A stretch of DNA of 64,000 nucleotides, taken from assembly GCA_965216745.1 (NCBI GenBank), contig OZ244191.1, forward strand, positions 1,043,492 to 1,107,491. The letters run 5' to 3'. Below, one piece after another: positions 1 through 9,228 of the stretch; within the stretch, counting starts at the first letter, position 1, and each line of letters starts with the position of its first letter. Under the pieces are notes generated by a model that worked only from the letters and a program-made list of their open reading frames with translations, did no database searches and was not told where the DNA came from. The stretch comes from G965216745 sp965216745 (GTDB taxonomy: Bacteria > Pseudomonadota > Alphaproteobacteria > Rickettsiales > Anaplasmataceae). The position numbers and the translations under genes are program-made.

Positions 1-153
1 GCCCTGGAAAACATTTTTTGCCAACAAAAACAAAATTCATGAACGTAAGCAAAAAAAAATTACTAAAAATGAAATTAAAACAAATATTGGAATCTGAGAA
101 TACAGGAGAAATGATTATATTATAAAACAACACAACAAATTGGAAGAAATTTA
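1..153. other. left edge, no supported gene
   Basis: This stretch downstream of fabZ is very A-rich. A plus-strand frame without a start stays open from the window edge to a TAA at about 124, so it could be the tail of a gene lying to the left, but the composition (mostly Lys, Ile, Leu) gives no recognisable family. No lpxA follows fabZ here, although lpxA commonly follows fabZ in LPS-making proteobacteria. Confidence 0.3.
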
Positions 154-576
154 TTAGGGAACAGATGCACCAACAGTAGCATTTGCTACTATTTTTTCTT
201 CAATTGTAGCAGTACATTCAAAAAAAAACAAATTACCTTTTGACTTTAAAAACTTCGACTCCAAATTCAAACAGTCTCCAGGAATAACAGATGATCTGAA
301 TCTAGCTTTATCAATAGAAGTTAGATATGCATTAACATTATTTGGCTTCCCTCCAGTAACACAAACTATACAATTTTGAGCCATAGCTTCAAGAATCAGA
401 ACTCCAGGCATGACGGGATTGGAAGGGAAATGACCCTGAAAAAAAGTCTCATTGTAAGTAAGATTTTTTATGGAACGAGAAATAATGCCCTGCTCAACAT
501 AAACAACCCTATCAATCATGATGAACGGGTATCTATGAGGCAAAATATCGGAAATAGAAACTATATCATCTGTCAT
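154..576 (-). CDS. fabZ: 3-hydroxyacyl-ACP dehydratase FabZ
   Basis: FabZ removes water from (3R)-hydroxyacyl-ACP to give trans-2-enoyl-ACP in each round of type II fatty acid synthesis in the cytoplasm. The 140-residue product has the family length and a single hot-dog fold. LPHRYPF lies near the N-terminus, and the signature GHFP followed by PVMPGVLILE carries the predicted catalytic His49 and Glu63. I chose the ATG at 576; an in-frame TTG two codons upstream (582) is possible but less likely. It follows ompH by about 9 nt on the same strand, so the two are probably cotranscribed. In LPS-producing relatives lpxD sits between these genes and lpxA follows; both are absent here. Family assignment is secure. 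Confidence 0.95.
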   Translation of the reverse strand: MTDDIVSISDILPHRYPFIMIDRVVYVEQGIISRSIKNLTYNETFFQGHFPSNPVMPGVLILEAMAQNCIVCVTGGKPNNVNAYLTSIDKARFRSSVIPGDCLNLESKFLKSKGNLFFFECTATIEEKIVANATVGASVP

Positions 577-585
577 AATCAAAAA

Positions 586-1197
586 TTATCTTGATTCACG
601 AATTCTTCTTTTGCCTTCATAATCAATGATTTGATCATGCTTTTTATCAAAGCTATCAATTTCAGAAACTTGAGAATTTAATTCTTTCAACACGTAATCA
701 GATATATCAATAGCTTGGCCATTAGATTCATCCTGACTAAAAAACACTACAGCACCACTAGAAAACACCATTTTCAATCCAAGCAATTCAGCCTGTCCTT
801 TAACAACATCTTTGATCTTAGAAGATAAGTATGCAAAACTGTCAGAATATCGTTGTTCTATAGACATTATACTTTGCTTATACTCTTCTCTACTAGACTC
901 TACTAAATGGTTGAATTCCAAATATTTCTGATTAAAAGCTTCTTCAGAAAGAATAGCTTTCTGACTTGATAGATCTTTATCCATTTTCTCAAGATCTTGG
1001 TTGCTGCTTATTATTTTAGATTTCAATGCCTCTTTTTCAGATTGAAATTTTTCATTAAGCTTGATCATGGATTCAGATGAATTCATAACATGATCAAAAT
1101 CAACTATACCGTAAATATATTTGTATGGAGGCAAAGTCCCAGAATAAGAGGGTGAACTAAAAACAAAAAAAGCTAAAAAAAGAAGAAACTTCATCAT
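586..1197 (-). CDS. ompH: OmpH/Skp-family periplasmic chaperone
   Basis: Skp/OmpH proteins are trimeric periplasmic chaperones that hold unfolded outer-membrane beta-barrel proteins for delivery to the Bam complex. The reading frame extends to 1239, but the sensible start is one of the two consecutive ATGs at 1197/1194, which opens directly onto a signal peptide (MMKFLLFLAFFVFSSPSYSG). The mature part begins with the family pattern IYGIVDFDHVMNSS and continues as a long charged helix (about residues 40-140) expected to form the tentacle. At about 200 residues it is slightly longer than typical Skp. It lies directly upstream of fabZ. No Bam gene is adjacent. The family call rests on layout and the N-terminal motif, not on a strict signature. 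Confidence 0.8.
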   Translation of the reverse strand: MMKFLLFLAFFVFSSPSYSGTLPPYKYIYGIVDFDHVMNSSESMIKLNEKFQSEKEALKSKIISSNQDLEKMDKDLSSQKAILSEEAFNQKYLEFNHLVESSREEYKQSIMSIEQRYSDSFAYLSSKIKDVVKGQAELLGLKMVFSSGAVVFFSQDESNGQAIDISDYVLKELNSQVSEIDSFDKKHDQIIDYEGKRRIRESR

Positions 1198-1277
1198 AAA
1201 AAAACACAAAAAGTTTAAATAAGAATCACTATACATCAAATCTCAACATCTATCAACATGAAATTAATTTAACGCAC

Positions 1278-1327
1278 AAATTACATATCATATTCAAATA
1301 TAAAATTACATATCATATTCAAATATA
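1278..1327. repeat. 25-bp tandem repeat, two copies
   Basis: Two perfect head-to-tail copies of a 25-bp unit starting AAATTACATATCATATTC occupy 1278-1302 and 1303-1327, followed by five further matching bases. They lie in the intergenic space between the divergent ompH and nuoJ genes. This looks like a slippage product in AT-rich spacer DNA; no regulatory role can be read from it. Confidence 0.9.
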
Positions 1328-1481
1328 AAATTCTCTCAAAAATTCATTTATGTATGATGATCAAAAACGGATAGTAATTCACGTAAACCTCATGAAACTT
1401 CAAAACAAAAGACATAATGAATTGTAGAAAATTGTTTTGTATGTTATAAAAGACCTTGTATTTATCAAACTCAGTGAATAA

Positions 1482-2021
1482 GTGTTATATTTTTTCGCTT
1501 TCTTGGCAATCATTTCTTCTATTCAAGTCATACTTACAAAGGACCCAGTGAAAGCTGTTATATCCTTGATATGTACTTTCTTGTTCTCTGCTTCAATATT
1601 TATTGCAATAGAAGCAGAATTCATAGCAATGGTATTGATTATAGTATATGCTGGAGCAGTATCTATATTCTTTCTATTCGTCGTTATGATGTTTGATCTA
1701 TCAAAAATAAAACAAAGAGTACGTCAAAATATATTACCAATATGTTTTGCTGCCTCAATATTCATATTTGATATATATTCAATCTCTTCTAAACATAGCT
1801 TTAATTATGTCGAAAATTGGGATGATCAGCTCAGCAATGCCGAAAGAATAGGAAATATTTTATATACAGATTACATTTACGCTTTTCAGCTTGTAGGACT
1901 AATACTTATAATAGCAATGATAGGAGCAATCCCACTTACTTTGTCAAAAAGAACAAAGAAAATAAAAAAACAAGTATACTTTTCTCAAGTAATATCAAGA
2001 TCATCTAAACTAAAGGAATAA
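1482..2021 (+). CDS. nuoJ: NADH-quinone oxidoreductase subunit J
   Basis: NuoJ is a membrane subunit of respiratory complex I, helping to couple NADH oxidation and quinone reduction to proton pumping. The 179-residue protein has about five hydrophobic helices. The conserved core around residues 40-75 (EAEFIAMVLIIVYAGAVSIFFLF) is the hallmark of NuoJ, including the AGAV segment. The start is a GTG at 1482. The next gene, nuoK, begins 6 nt after the stop, so the two form an operon. The remaining nuo genes are not here; nuoK is instead followed tail-to-tail by ftsI, so nuoL would have to be elsewhere. Confidence 0.93.
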   Translation: MLYFFAFLAIISSIQVILTKDPVKAVISLICTFLFSASIFIAIEAEFIAMVLIIVYAGAVSIFFLFVVMMFDLSKIKQRVRQNILPICFAASIFIFDIYSISSKHSFNYVENWDDQLSNAERIGNILYTDYIYAFQLVGLILIIAMIGAIPLTLSKRTKKIKKQVYFSQVISRSSKLKE

Positions 2022-2027
2022 TTAATT

Positions 2028-2339
2028 ATGACTTATGATCCTTATCAATGTTGTTTCTTGCTTTCTGCAATACTTTTCGTCATAGGAATTTCTGGGATAG
2101 TAGTAAATAGAACAAATTTTATATTCACCCTGTTATCAATAGAGATAATGCTTCTTGCAGCCAACGTTAATTTTGTATCCTTTGCTTCGGCAGGAAAGAA
2201 TTCTTCAGGTCATGCGATTGCAATGATAGTTTTATCAGTATCAGCAGCAGAAGCAGCAATTGGATTAGCATTATTCGTGAACTATTTTAGAGAAAGACAA
2301 AATTTAAACATAAAAGAAGCAAATCAACTAAAGCATTAA
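2028..2339 (+). CDS. nuoK: NADH-quinone oxidoreductase subunit K
   Basis: NuoK is the small three-helix membrane subunit of complex I. The 103-residue length matches the family exactly. Two membrane-embedded glutamates needed for proton transfer are visible, one in the second helix (LLSIEIMLLAANVNF, near residue 38) and one in the third (AAEAAIGLALFV, near residue 75). An AAGGA ribosome-binding site precedes the ATG. The gene follows nuoJ by 6 nt and ends only 2 nt from the convergent ftsI stop, leaving no space for a separate terminator. Confidence 0.95.
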   Translation: MTYDPYQCCFLLSAILFVIGISGIVVNRTNFIFTLLSIEIMLLAANVNFVSFASAGKNSSGHAIAMIVLSVSAAEAAIGLALFVNYFRERQNLNIKEANQLKH

Positions 2340-2341
2340 AT

Positions 2342-3916
2342 CTATAAAATCTCTGGACTTATATTTAATATTGGACCTATTCTAGAAATTATTTCTTTAA
2401 TTGCTGGAGCAACAACAATTCCTGCAGTAACTGCTTTAGTGTTAGATTCTTCCGGAGCCACTGGCTCATCTACCATAATACCTATAATATACTTAGGGTC
2501 CTGTATTGGAAAAGCCGCTATAAATGAAACTATATTTTTTTTATCTCTATATCCACCATCAATAGATTTTTCAGCAGAACCAGTCTTGCCTCCTACATTA
2601 TAACCAGGAGCATCAGCCCTTTTACCAGTTCCGTTTTTCACAACAAATTCCATTAGGTGACGCATTTTACCAGATGTATCTTCCGAAATAACCCTTGAAC
2701 AATTAGATTTATCTATATCCTTTAAATAAGTAGCATAACACATTAATCCGCCATTGATTGTAGCAGCCGCAGCTTGAACAGTGTGCAACAAAGTAACAGC
2801 AATACCATAACCATAAGATAGAGTTGCAACAGCAATATCACTTTTCCATACTCTTGGAAGTACTGGGGAAGATTTCTCAGGAACTTCAACTCTAAGAGCA
2901 GAAGTTAGACCGAATTTATTCATATATTCTCTTTGCAAATCTGAACCCAGCTTCAATGCTATTTTAGACATTCCGATGTTGGAAGAACGACCAAAAACAT
3001 TGGAGATTGTTGTGATTTTCTCACTAGTTGGGTAAAGGTCCTTTATCTTATAACCAGAAATCATTATAGATTCAGAAACATTAAATGCATCAGTTATACT
3101 AATAACGCCAGAATCCAAAGCAGCAGCCATGGTAAAAATTTTAAAGGTAGAGCCCATTTCATAAACTCCAAGCGTTGCTCTATTAAACCTGCTATTATCA
3201 TCAGTTTTGCTTAAAACATTTGGATTAAAATCCGGAACGCTTACCAAAGAAATGACTTGTCCGTCCTTTACATTCATCACCACTCCAGAAGCACCCTTTG
3301 CATTGTATTGCTGAAGCATTTGATTGAGTTTGTTCCTTATAACACTTTGAACTTTAGTCTCCAAAGAAAGAACCAGATTCTCCCCAATATCCTTACCTTT
3401 ACCCAAATATAACTCCATACCAGCAAGAGGCTCTTGATCGACCCCAACATAACCAACAACATGAGAAAATAATTCTTCATGTGGGTATATCCTTTTGTTA
3501 TCACGTATAAAATATAATCCAGGTATTCCAAGATTATTAATCTGTATTTGCTCTTTGGGAGTAAGATGTTTTCTTATCCATACAAAACTACGATCACTTT
3601 TTAATATCTTTGAAATTTTCTGTACATCTATATCACGAAAAACTTCAACTATCTGTGTGGCAGCTTTTTCAACATTTACAATCTTCTTGGGATTTGCGTA
3701 TAAAGAATGAGTGACAAGATTAGTGGCCAAAACCATCCCGTTTCTATCTAATATATCCGGCCTTTTAATATTTGCACTATTGATATTGTAAGCATTATCT
3801 ACAAAATTGGAATTCTTGCGAGAATCCCCAAAAGATAAAACACAAATCCTAAAGCACAAGACAGAAAAACAAGCAACAGTCATAAAAACAAAAAACAAAA
3901 GCCTATTTCTGCTCAT
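2342..3916 (-). CDS. ftsI: peptidoglycan transpeptidase FtsI (PBP3)
   Basis: FtsI is the class B penicillin-binding protein that crosslinks septal peptidoglycan during division. I chose the ATG at 3916 (about 524 residues); the frame is open further upstream to 4021, but that part overlaps the folB-like gene and precedes the natural cytoplasmic tail MSRNR plus membrane anchor. A dimerisation domain follows the anchor. The transpeptidase domain shows the active-site serine in GSTFK (about residue 256), the SSN motif in FGRSSNIG and the KTG motif in GGKTGSAEKS. ftsI normally follows ftsL in the dcw cluster; here ftsL is at 50977, about 47 kb away. Presence of FtsI implies the cell still makes septal peptidoglycan, at least in vestigial form. 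Confidence 0.92.
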   Translation of the reverse strand: MSRNRLLFFVFMTVACFSVLCFRICVLSFGDSRKNSNFVDNAYNINSANIKRPDILDRNGMVLATNLVTHSLYANPKKIVNVEKAATQIVEVFRDIDVQKISKILKSDRSFVWIRKHLTPKEQIQINNLGIPGLYFIRDNKRIYPHEELFSHVVGYVGVDQEPLAGMELYLGKGKDIGENLVLSLETKVQSVIRNKLNQMLQQYNAKGASGVVMNVKDGQVISLVSVPDFNPNVLSKTDDNSRFNRATLGVYEMGSTFKIFTMAAALDSGVISITDAFNVSESIMISGYKIKDLYPTSEKITTISNVFGRSSNIGMSKIALKLGSDLQREYMNKFGLTSALRVEVPEKSSPVLPRVWKSDIAVATLSYGYGIAVTLLHTVQAAAATINGGLMCYATYLKDIDKSNCSRVISEDTSGKMRHLMEFVVKNGTGKRADAPGYNVGGKTGSAEKSIDGGYRDKKNIVSFIAAFPIQDPKYIIGIMVDEPVAPEESNTKAVTAGIVVAPAIKEIISRIGPILNISPEIL

Positions 3917-3942
3917 ATAAAAAAAATCAAAAACAATCAAGT

Positions 3943-4257
3943 TCAACAACAAACTTCTACAGAAGGACAATCCGAAGTAAGATAACCAAATGCAGAAGGC
4001 TTTGAAATTGAAATCCTGCAATGATTTATATCAAAAAAAGACTTTATAAGCTTCATTATAGAAGATGCAAGTTCTTCTATATAATCAAATCTATTACACA
4101 AGCAAAAATCTTTTATTTTTTCACGAACATTGCTATAATCCAAGAAAGAGTAATGATCTATTTTTATACTTATAACTAAAGTTTGTAATACAGATTTTTC
4201 CCATTCATGTTTCCCTATCCCAGAAAGACATCTAAGATTTTGAATCTCTAATAACAT
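3943..4257 (-). CDS. folB: dihydroneopterin aldolase-like protein (FolB family)
   Basis: FolB cleaves dihydroneopterin to hydroxymethyl-dihydropterin, the substrate of FolK (57228-57704). Starting at the ATG at 4257 the product is 104 residues, a little short for the family. It reads like FolB throughout: an N-terminal beta-strand with NLRCLSGIGKHEWEK, then QTLVISIKI, a helix with DYIEELASSIMKLI containing the expected glutamate, and the ISKPSAF stretch matching the KPxA signature near the C-terminus. It overlaps the end of carA by 26 nt and precedes ftsI by 26 nt, all on the same strand, suggesting one transcript. FolX-type epimerases share this fold, so exact activity is inferred, helped by three other folate genes in the window. 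Confidence 0.68.
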   Translation of the reverse strand: MLLEIQNLRCLSGIGKHEWEKSVLQTLVISIKIDHYSFLDYSNVREKIKDFCLCNRFDYIEELASSIMKLIKSFFDINHCRISISKPSAFGYLTSDCPSVEVCC

Positions 4258-5347
4258 TTTTAAAATTTTCAAAAATATAACCACAATCATTGGTACCCGG
4301 AGATGCCTCTGGGTGATGCTGGAATGAATATAGTTGGCCATTTGGAAATTCAAATCCTTCTATAGTCTCATCAAAAAGAGATCTGTGTGTAACAATAAAC
4401 TCATCACTCAAAGAATCTTCATCAACAACAAAGCCATGATTTTGGCTTGAAATCACGAAAATATCATCACGCACAGAATAAACAGGATGATTGCTACCTC
4501 TATGCCCTACTTTCATTTTTGATGTTTTAAACCCAAGTGACAAAGCACTCAATTGATGACCAAGACATATTGCCAAAATCGGGAATTTAGGGTTCTTAAT
4601 AATTTGAAGCATATCATCCTTAATGCAAGACACTGACATTTTAGGATCACCAGGACCATTCGAAAAAATGACACCACATGGATTAATCTCAATAATTTTA
4701 GCAGAAAAACCTTTTATACCAGGAACAATTATCACTTCAAAATCACTGAAAGCATCTAAAATAGATTTTTTTACCCCAAAATCTACAACAACTATTTTAC
4801 CTTTTGATTTTTCTGTGCTGCTTTTTATCCTTGAAATCTGATTGGGAACAACAGAATCAAATATATCAAAACTAGATATATCCTCACAATTCTCTATCAA
4901 TTTCCTAACACTGGTTGGTTCCATATTAGAAGGGAAAATACAAGCATTCTGAGCACCATATTTTCTTATATGGCGAATTAAAGATCTGGTATCTACACCA
5001 TATACCCCTATAATATTTTTTTTATTCATCCAATCTATAAAGTCAAAACGTGATTGATAGTGGTAAGATGAGATAGGTCTTTCACGCATAACTAAAGCAC
5101 GTGCGTGAATTTTGTGAGATTCATTATCAAGTTCATTAATACCAATATTACCAATATGAGGAAATGAAAATGTGATTATTTGACCTGCGTAAGAAGGATC
5201 AGTAATAGTGTGTTGATAACCTGTCATAGAAGTTGTAAAGCATATTTCTCCATTTGCAACACCTTGAGTACCGCAAAAATTACAGAAAAATATTTTACCA
5301 TCTTCCAATAATACCGAGGCATCATATTCAGAGTGTATATTTAACAT
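4232..5347 (-). CDS. carA: carbamoyl-phosphate synthase small chain CarA
   Basis: CarA is the glutaminase subunit that feeds ammonia to CarB for carbamoyl phosphate, the precursor of pyrimidines and arginine. The 371-residue product starts at the ATG at 5347. The N-terminal CPSase domain (MLNIHSEYDASVLLEDG, then TTSMTGYQ) is followed by a class I glutamine amidotransferase domain with SNGPGDP, the nucleophile cysteine in ILAICLGHQ (about residue 260) and the His/Glu pair in QHHPEASPG. All catalytic elements are present and the length is normal. carB is not in the window. The folB-like gene starts inside its 3' end, indicating translational coupling. Confidence 0.95.
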   Translation of the reverse strand: MLNIHSEYDASVLLEDGKIFFCNFCGTQGVANGEICFTTSMTGYQHTITDPSYAGQIITFSFPHIGNIGINELDNESHKIHARALVMRERPISSYHYQSRFDFIDWMNKKNIIGVYGVDTRSLIRHIRKYGAQNACIFPSNMEPTSVRKLIENCEDISSFDIFDSVVPNQISRIKSSTEKSKGKIVVVDFGVKKSILDAFSDFEVIIVPGIKGFSAKIIEINPCGVIFSNGPGDPKMSVSCIKDDMLQIIKNPKFPILAICLGHQLSALSLGFKTSKMKVGHRGSNHPVYSVRDDIFVISSQNHGFVVDEDSLSDEFIVTHRSLFDETIEGFEFPNGQLYSFQHHPEASPGTNDCGYIFENFKNVIRDSKS

Positions 5348-5608
5348 ATAGCCAATGATTTTTGTCAAGCAATAGTACACTTCGATTAAAATACTAGCAA
5401 CCCAAATATCTAAATTATATTGAGTTTTTTGTTATTAGATACAAAACAAAAAACAACAAATCTAAAAACTGCTTGCATGAATTCATCACAGGATTTAAAT
5501 TCAAAATCCCAAAGCTTTAGGATAACATAGAAATGACACAACTAATTAACTAAAATATAATAATATGATTATAACTAACATAATAAAACATAGATATTTA
5601 ATTGTATA

Positions 5609-7366
5609 ATGCCCAAACACTCAAAATCAAATCAAGAGCAAGATCAAGAATGTGAAAATGAAAATTCGGATGAAGAGTGGGATCAAAGCGAAGATCATAA
5701 TCAAAATAATTCTAACGAAGGACCAAAACCAAATAAAATAATAAAGTATAAAAAAAGTAGCAAACCTACACCAGCTTTCACTGTAAGCAAACATAAAGAT
5801 CAGAACAAGTACTTAGTATATTACGGAATACAAAAGGATTCTGAAAAATATATAATCTTAAACAAACAAGAGAATTTTTATATTTGCATAGACACAGCAA
5901 ACAATAATTTACACGTTTTAGAACGCTCGGATTATAAAAAGTTAAACAAAGATCTTCAATGTCAATGCTTCAATAATACAAATATTGCAATTGTAATGTC
6001 TGACAAAGCTCTCAAATCAGATTTTCAATACAATGATACATTAAATCCTTATGGAGATTCACATCACCTTTCAATAACTGCTGGATTAGGTCGTTCTCCA
6101 CCAATTACTACATCTTCTATTCGTAGATTCTCATTCGCTAATACTTGGAAGTCCAAAGCAAAGCCTAAACATAAAAATGTACCTATTCTTAAGAAATTAT
6201 TTAGCAATCATTTTTTCACTATACCTAAAAATGTGAAATTTGCTTGCTTATTTAGAACTATGGTCAATAAAGATTATGCAACAATTGGAATAGCGGAAAG
6301 TGATAAAAATGTTTATGAAATATATGTTTTTATAAATAATTTATACCAATTTGATACCATAAAGAATTTTTATAAAAACAATATGATTGAACACAAAACT
6401 AGTTGCATACTGAATAAAAATCGAAAATCCGAAAACAGACTAAATGCTACTGATGGTGATTGCGATTATGATTGCGATGATGATGACGATGATGATGACG
6501 ATGATGGTGATCATAGCTCAAAATCAAAGCATAATATGCAAGGAAGTGACACATTAAACCAAGGCATAATTAGTGACACAGTCAATAGTACAAATGCTCA
6601 TCACACTCGAATATCAAATGTACCAGAAACATTAGTATCAGAAACGGAAAATGATGTAGCACAAAATCATGACGAAGAAGAAGAAGAAGAAGAAGAAGAA
6701 GAAAGTATTCAAGATACACGAAAGAAAAAAAACAATGTCAATTATAAATTCACTAACAAACAAAAAGAATCCCATAGCGTGATAACAATAAGGGAAAAAA
6801 TAATTGCTGGTGTATCTTTTATATTTTTGAGCAAATCCATTTTATTTGGAATAATTTCAACAACTATATCGATAAAGATTATTAAGGGATTAGAGCAATC
6901 AGATGCAGAAATTACCGCAAAAGTCAAAATATTAACATTTATCAATATAGTCAAAAATTACAAACCATCTATGACATTTGCTTTGATATCAATAGTATCT
7001 TTTGCAATAGCTGTTATATTGGGAATAGCATTTATTGCCTTGATCATCAAAAATAAAAAAAATCAAAACAATATTCAAAGTAAAGAAAATGAGAAAAAAA
7101 CTGATAAAAACAAAGAAGAAACAGATGAAAATAATATACATAAAAGCAATAATAAACCCAATGAAGATAGTATGAATGCAGACAATCATGAATCCAATGA
7201 AAATAATACACCTAAAAACAAACATGTTACACCGGAAGATCAACTCAAAAGACATGAAAATACCAATACTTTATCAGAACAAGAAGGAATTAATAATAAA
7301 AATGGTACTAAAGTATCAGAAGCAAAAACAACCTCTAATAATACACTCAAAGTTAATTTCAAATAG
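5609..7366 (+). CDS. hypothetical protein with acidic tracts and a transmembrane hairpin
   Basis: I do not recognise this 585-residue protein. The N-terminal 40 residues are polar and Gln/Glu/Asn-rich; residues about 50-270 look globular. Then come a nearly pure Asp tract (about 283-301, encoded by GAT/GAC repeats) and a pure Glu tract (about 354-366, GAA/GAG repeats). Two closely spaced hydrophobic helices follow at about 398-424 and 453-480, then a Lys/Asn/Glu-rich tail of about 100 residues. No signal peptide is visible and no clear ribosome-binding site precedes the ATG. The next gene (7551) has a comparable plan and a faintly similar N-terminal domain, suggesting paralogy. The paired-helix layout resembles proteins that bacteria insert into host vacuole membranes, which is inference only. 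The codon repeats make its length prone to slippage. Confidence 0.75.
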   Translation: MPKHSKSNQEQDQECENENSDEEWDQSEDHNQNNSNEGPKPNKIIKYKKSSKPTPAFTVSKHKDQNKYLVYYGIQKDSEKYIILNKQENFYICIDTANNNLHVLERSDYKKLNKDLQCQCFNNTNIAIVMSDKALKSDFQYNDTLNPYGDSHHLSITAGLGRSPPITTSSIRRFSFANTWKSKAKPKHKNVPILKKLFSNHFFTIPKNVKFACLFRTMVNKDYATIGIAESDKNVYEIYVFINNLYQFDTIKNFYKNNMIEHKTSCILNKNRKSENRLNATDGDCDYDCDDDDDDDDDDGDHSSKSKHNMQGSDTLNQGIISDTVNSTNAHHTRISNVPETLVSETENDVAQNHDEEEEEEEEEESIQDTRKKKNNVNYKFTNKQKESHSVITIREKIIAGVSFIFLSKSILFGIISTTISIKIIKGLEQSDAEITAKVKILTFINIVKNYKPSMTFALISIVSFAIAVILGIAFIALIIKNKKNQNNIQSKENEKKTDKNKEETDENNIHKSNNKPNEDSMNADNHESNENNTPKNKHVTPEDQLKRHENTNTLSEQEGINNKNGTKVSEAKTTSNNTLKVNFK

Positions 7367-7393
7367 AGTTAGTAATAAGATATTACTAAACTC
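7366..7393 (+). terminator. hairpin after the 5609-7366 gene
   Basis: Starting at the stop codon, GAGTTAGTAAT and ATTACTAAACTC form an 11-bp stem with one bulged base and a 5-nt loop (AAGAT). A weak T-rich stretch (CTTTTAT) follows about 10 nt later. The stem is strong for this AT-rich background and its position immediately after a stop suggests a terminator or a 3'-end stabiliser, though the T-tract is not adjacent. Confidence 0.45.
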
Positions 7394-7550
7394 TTAGATC
7401 ACTTTTATAAAAAAAAATCGCATTAAATCGTAACGCGATACAAAATATTAACCTTAATACATACGATCAGAATATTTTATATCTGTATTATGATGCATTT
7501 TCACATACTAAAAACAATACATAACTATAATAATATGAGGGATAATACTG

Positions 7551-9194
7551 ATGACATTCAAACCAAAAATATTAATTGAAATCACATCAAGAGTAGTTAT
7601 GCACACATACATTGACTGGAAAAATGATGCGAATAACAAATGGATGCCAATATTTTACCGTTCACTTTCTAAAAAAACAGAAAAAAATATACCAAGCGCT
7701 ATTCTCTTCGCCAAAAAATATCCATCGGAAAACGGAAAAAAATATAATTTGGTTCTAGTTTTCATAAACAAGAAAAATCCTGGTTCCATATTAGAAAAAA
7801 AGATAAAAGAAGCTAAGCGTTATTCAGCAATAGAAATTGTATCCGAAGAAGTAGGTTTTTGGATTCAAATTAGAGACAATTTAACTGACAAAGAAAAAAA
7901 CCCAAAACTAGCTCAATTTAGCGAAAATAATCATATTGAGTATTACGGAAAAGATGGCAATGCACTCAAATTAACTCTAGATGAAATTAGCGAAAATAAT
8001 TATGGGGAGGATTATGATCAAGATCCCAATATATTGAAAATAATCATTAATAGAATTTCCACAAAAGAAAGAAAAAGCGAGCTTAAAAGCATAAAATCAA
8101 ATACAAGTGATGAAGCTTATTTGTTTGGAGAAGCATTAAGAGATAATAAAGAATATTATGATCTAAGATATGGATCAAAAATGAAGCTAGGAATTCGAAA
8201 ATTTAAGAATTTCTTCAAAAAAGCCAAGAATACGCAGGAATGTTATATCATATCAGCTAAGGGAGGGCTTAAAAGAGAAAAAATCGAAACAAACTCTAAT
8301 AATAGCAATTATAACGACGAAGATAGCGATATTTTTTCGAAGGATTCTAAAAATAAAGAAAAGAGAGTAAGAATTGGTGTTCCTAATAGAGATTCGACTG
8401 CAGAAGAAATTAGGACTATAAAGAAAACAAATACAAATAAAAATATCAAACAATGTATTGATAAAATAAACAGTAACTTAGAATTAAGACAAAAACTTTT
8501 AATCCTTTGCGCTTCTTTATTAGTTATATCTGTAAGCTCTTTAATTTCATCAATCTTAATAATATTTATGTTCTATAAACATGAAGAACAAATCATTGAA
8601 ATAATAAAACAACCAAAACTAATAATATTCCTTGGATTAATTACATTATCTATTATAGCAATATTATTGTTTGTATTATCCTGTTACTTGATTTATCGTA
8701 GTCGAGGCAAACTATGTAGTTTAGAGATATTGGAAAAAAACAAAATCAATAAAAAAAATGAAATGGGGGGTACCGAATATGAGGAAGATGTTCAAGAAAA
8801 ATATGAAGATGAAGATGAAGACGAAGATGAAACGAAATACAAAAAAAACATTATTGATCTAAAAAATAAAAACGAGTTACAAAAATTAACTCATAAGATT
8901 TCGAATGTACTCAAAAATCCAATAATATTAATTAACATAGCTTCAGGGCCAATATTTACAATTGCTATATCTATATTCACCCATCAAATCCTTAAAAACT
9001 TTAACAAGCCTTCAATTCAAAGTCCAACTTTTATAGTCACAACAGCACTATGTGTATTGAGCTTAGTTGTATTTATAGTTTCGTTGGGTGTTGTATTTTA
9101 TGAATCTAACACATATAAACAAGAAAAAATACCTACCAAACTTAACAAATCGAAATCAGAAAATGAAGAAGAAGAAGAAATGGCTATGATTTGA
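7551..9194 (+). CDS. hypothetical protein with two transmembrane hairpins
   Basis: This 547-residue protein is not recognised. A GAGGGA ribosome-binding site about 8 nt before the ATG at 7551 supports the start. Residues 1-230 look globular and Lys-rich. Hydrophobic helices follow as two pairs, at about 316-340/356-381 and 457-480/492-517; each pair is joined by a short polar loop. Between the pairs lies an acidic tract (about 410-430, alternating Glu and Asp), and the C-terminus is again acidic. There is no signal peptide. The gene follows the 585-residue paired-helix protein by 184 nt on the same strand, and both contain a YxxxVFIN-like segment in the N-terminal domain, hinting at an ancient duplication. 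Function unknown. Confidence 0.78.
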   Translation: MTFKPKILIEITSRVVMHTYIDWKNDANNKWMPIFYRSLSKKTEKNIPSAILFAKKYPSENGKKYNLVLVFINKKNPGSILEKKIKEAKRYSAIEIVSEEVGFWIQIRDNLTDKEKNPKLAQFSENNHIEYYGKDGNALKLTLDEISENNYGEDYDQDPNILKIIINRISTKERKSELKSIKSNTSDEAYLFGEALRDNKEYYDLRYGSKMKLGIRKFKNFFKKAKNTQECYIISAKGGLKREKIETNSNNSNYNDEDSDIFSKDSKNKEKRVRIGVPNRDSTAEEIRTIKKTNTNKNIKQCIDKINSNLELRQKLLILCASLLVISVSSLISSILIIFMFYKHEEQIIEIIKQPKLIIFLGLITLSIIAILLFVLSCYLIYRSRGKLCSLEILEKNKINKKNEMGGTEYEEDVQEKYEDEDEDEDETKYKKNIIDLKNKNELQKLTHKISNVLKNPIILINIASGPIFTIAISIFTHQILKNFNKPSIQSPTFIVTTALCVLSLVVFIVSLGVVFYESNTYKQEKIPTKLNKSKSENEEEEEMAMI

Positions 9195-9228
9195 TTATAT
9201 AAATATAATATCAACAACTCTAAGAAAT

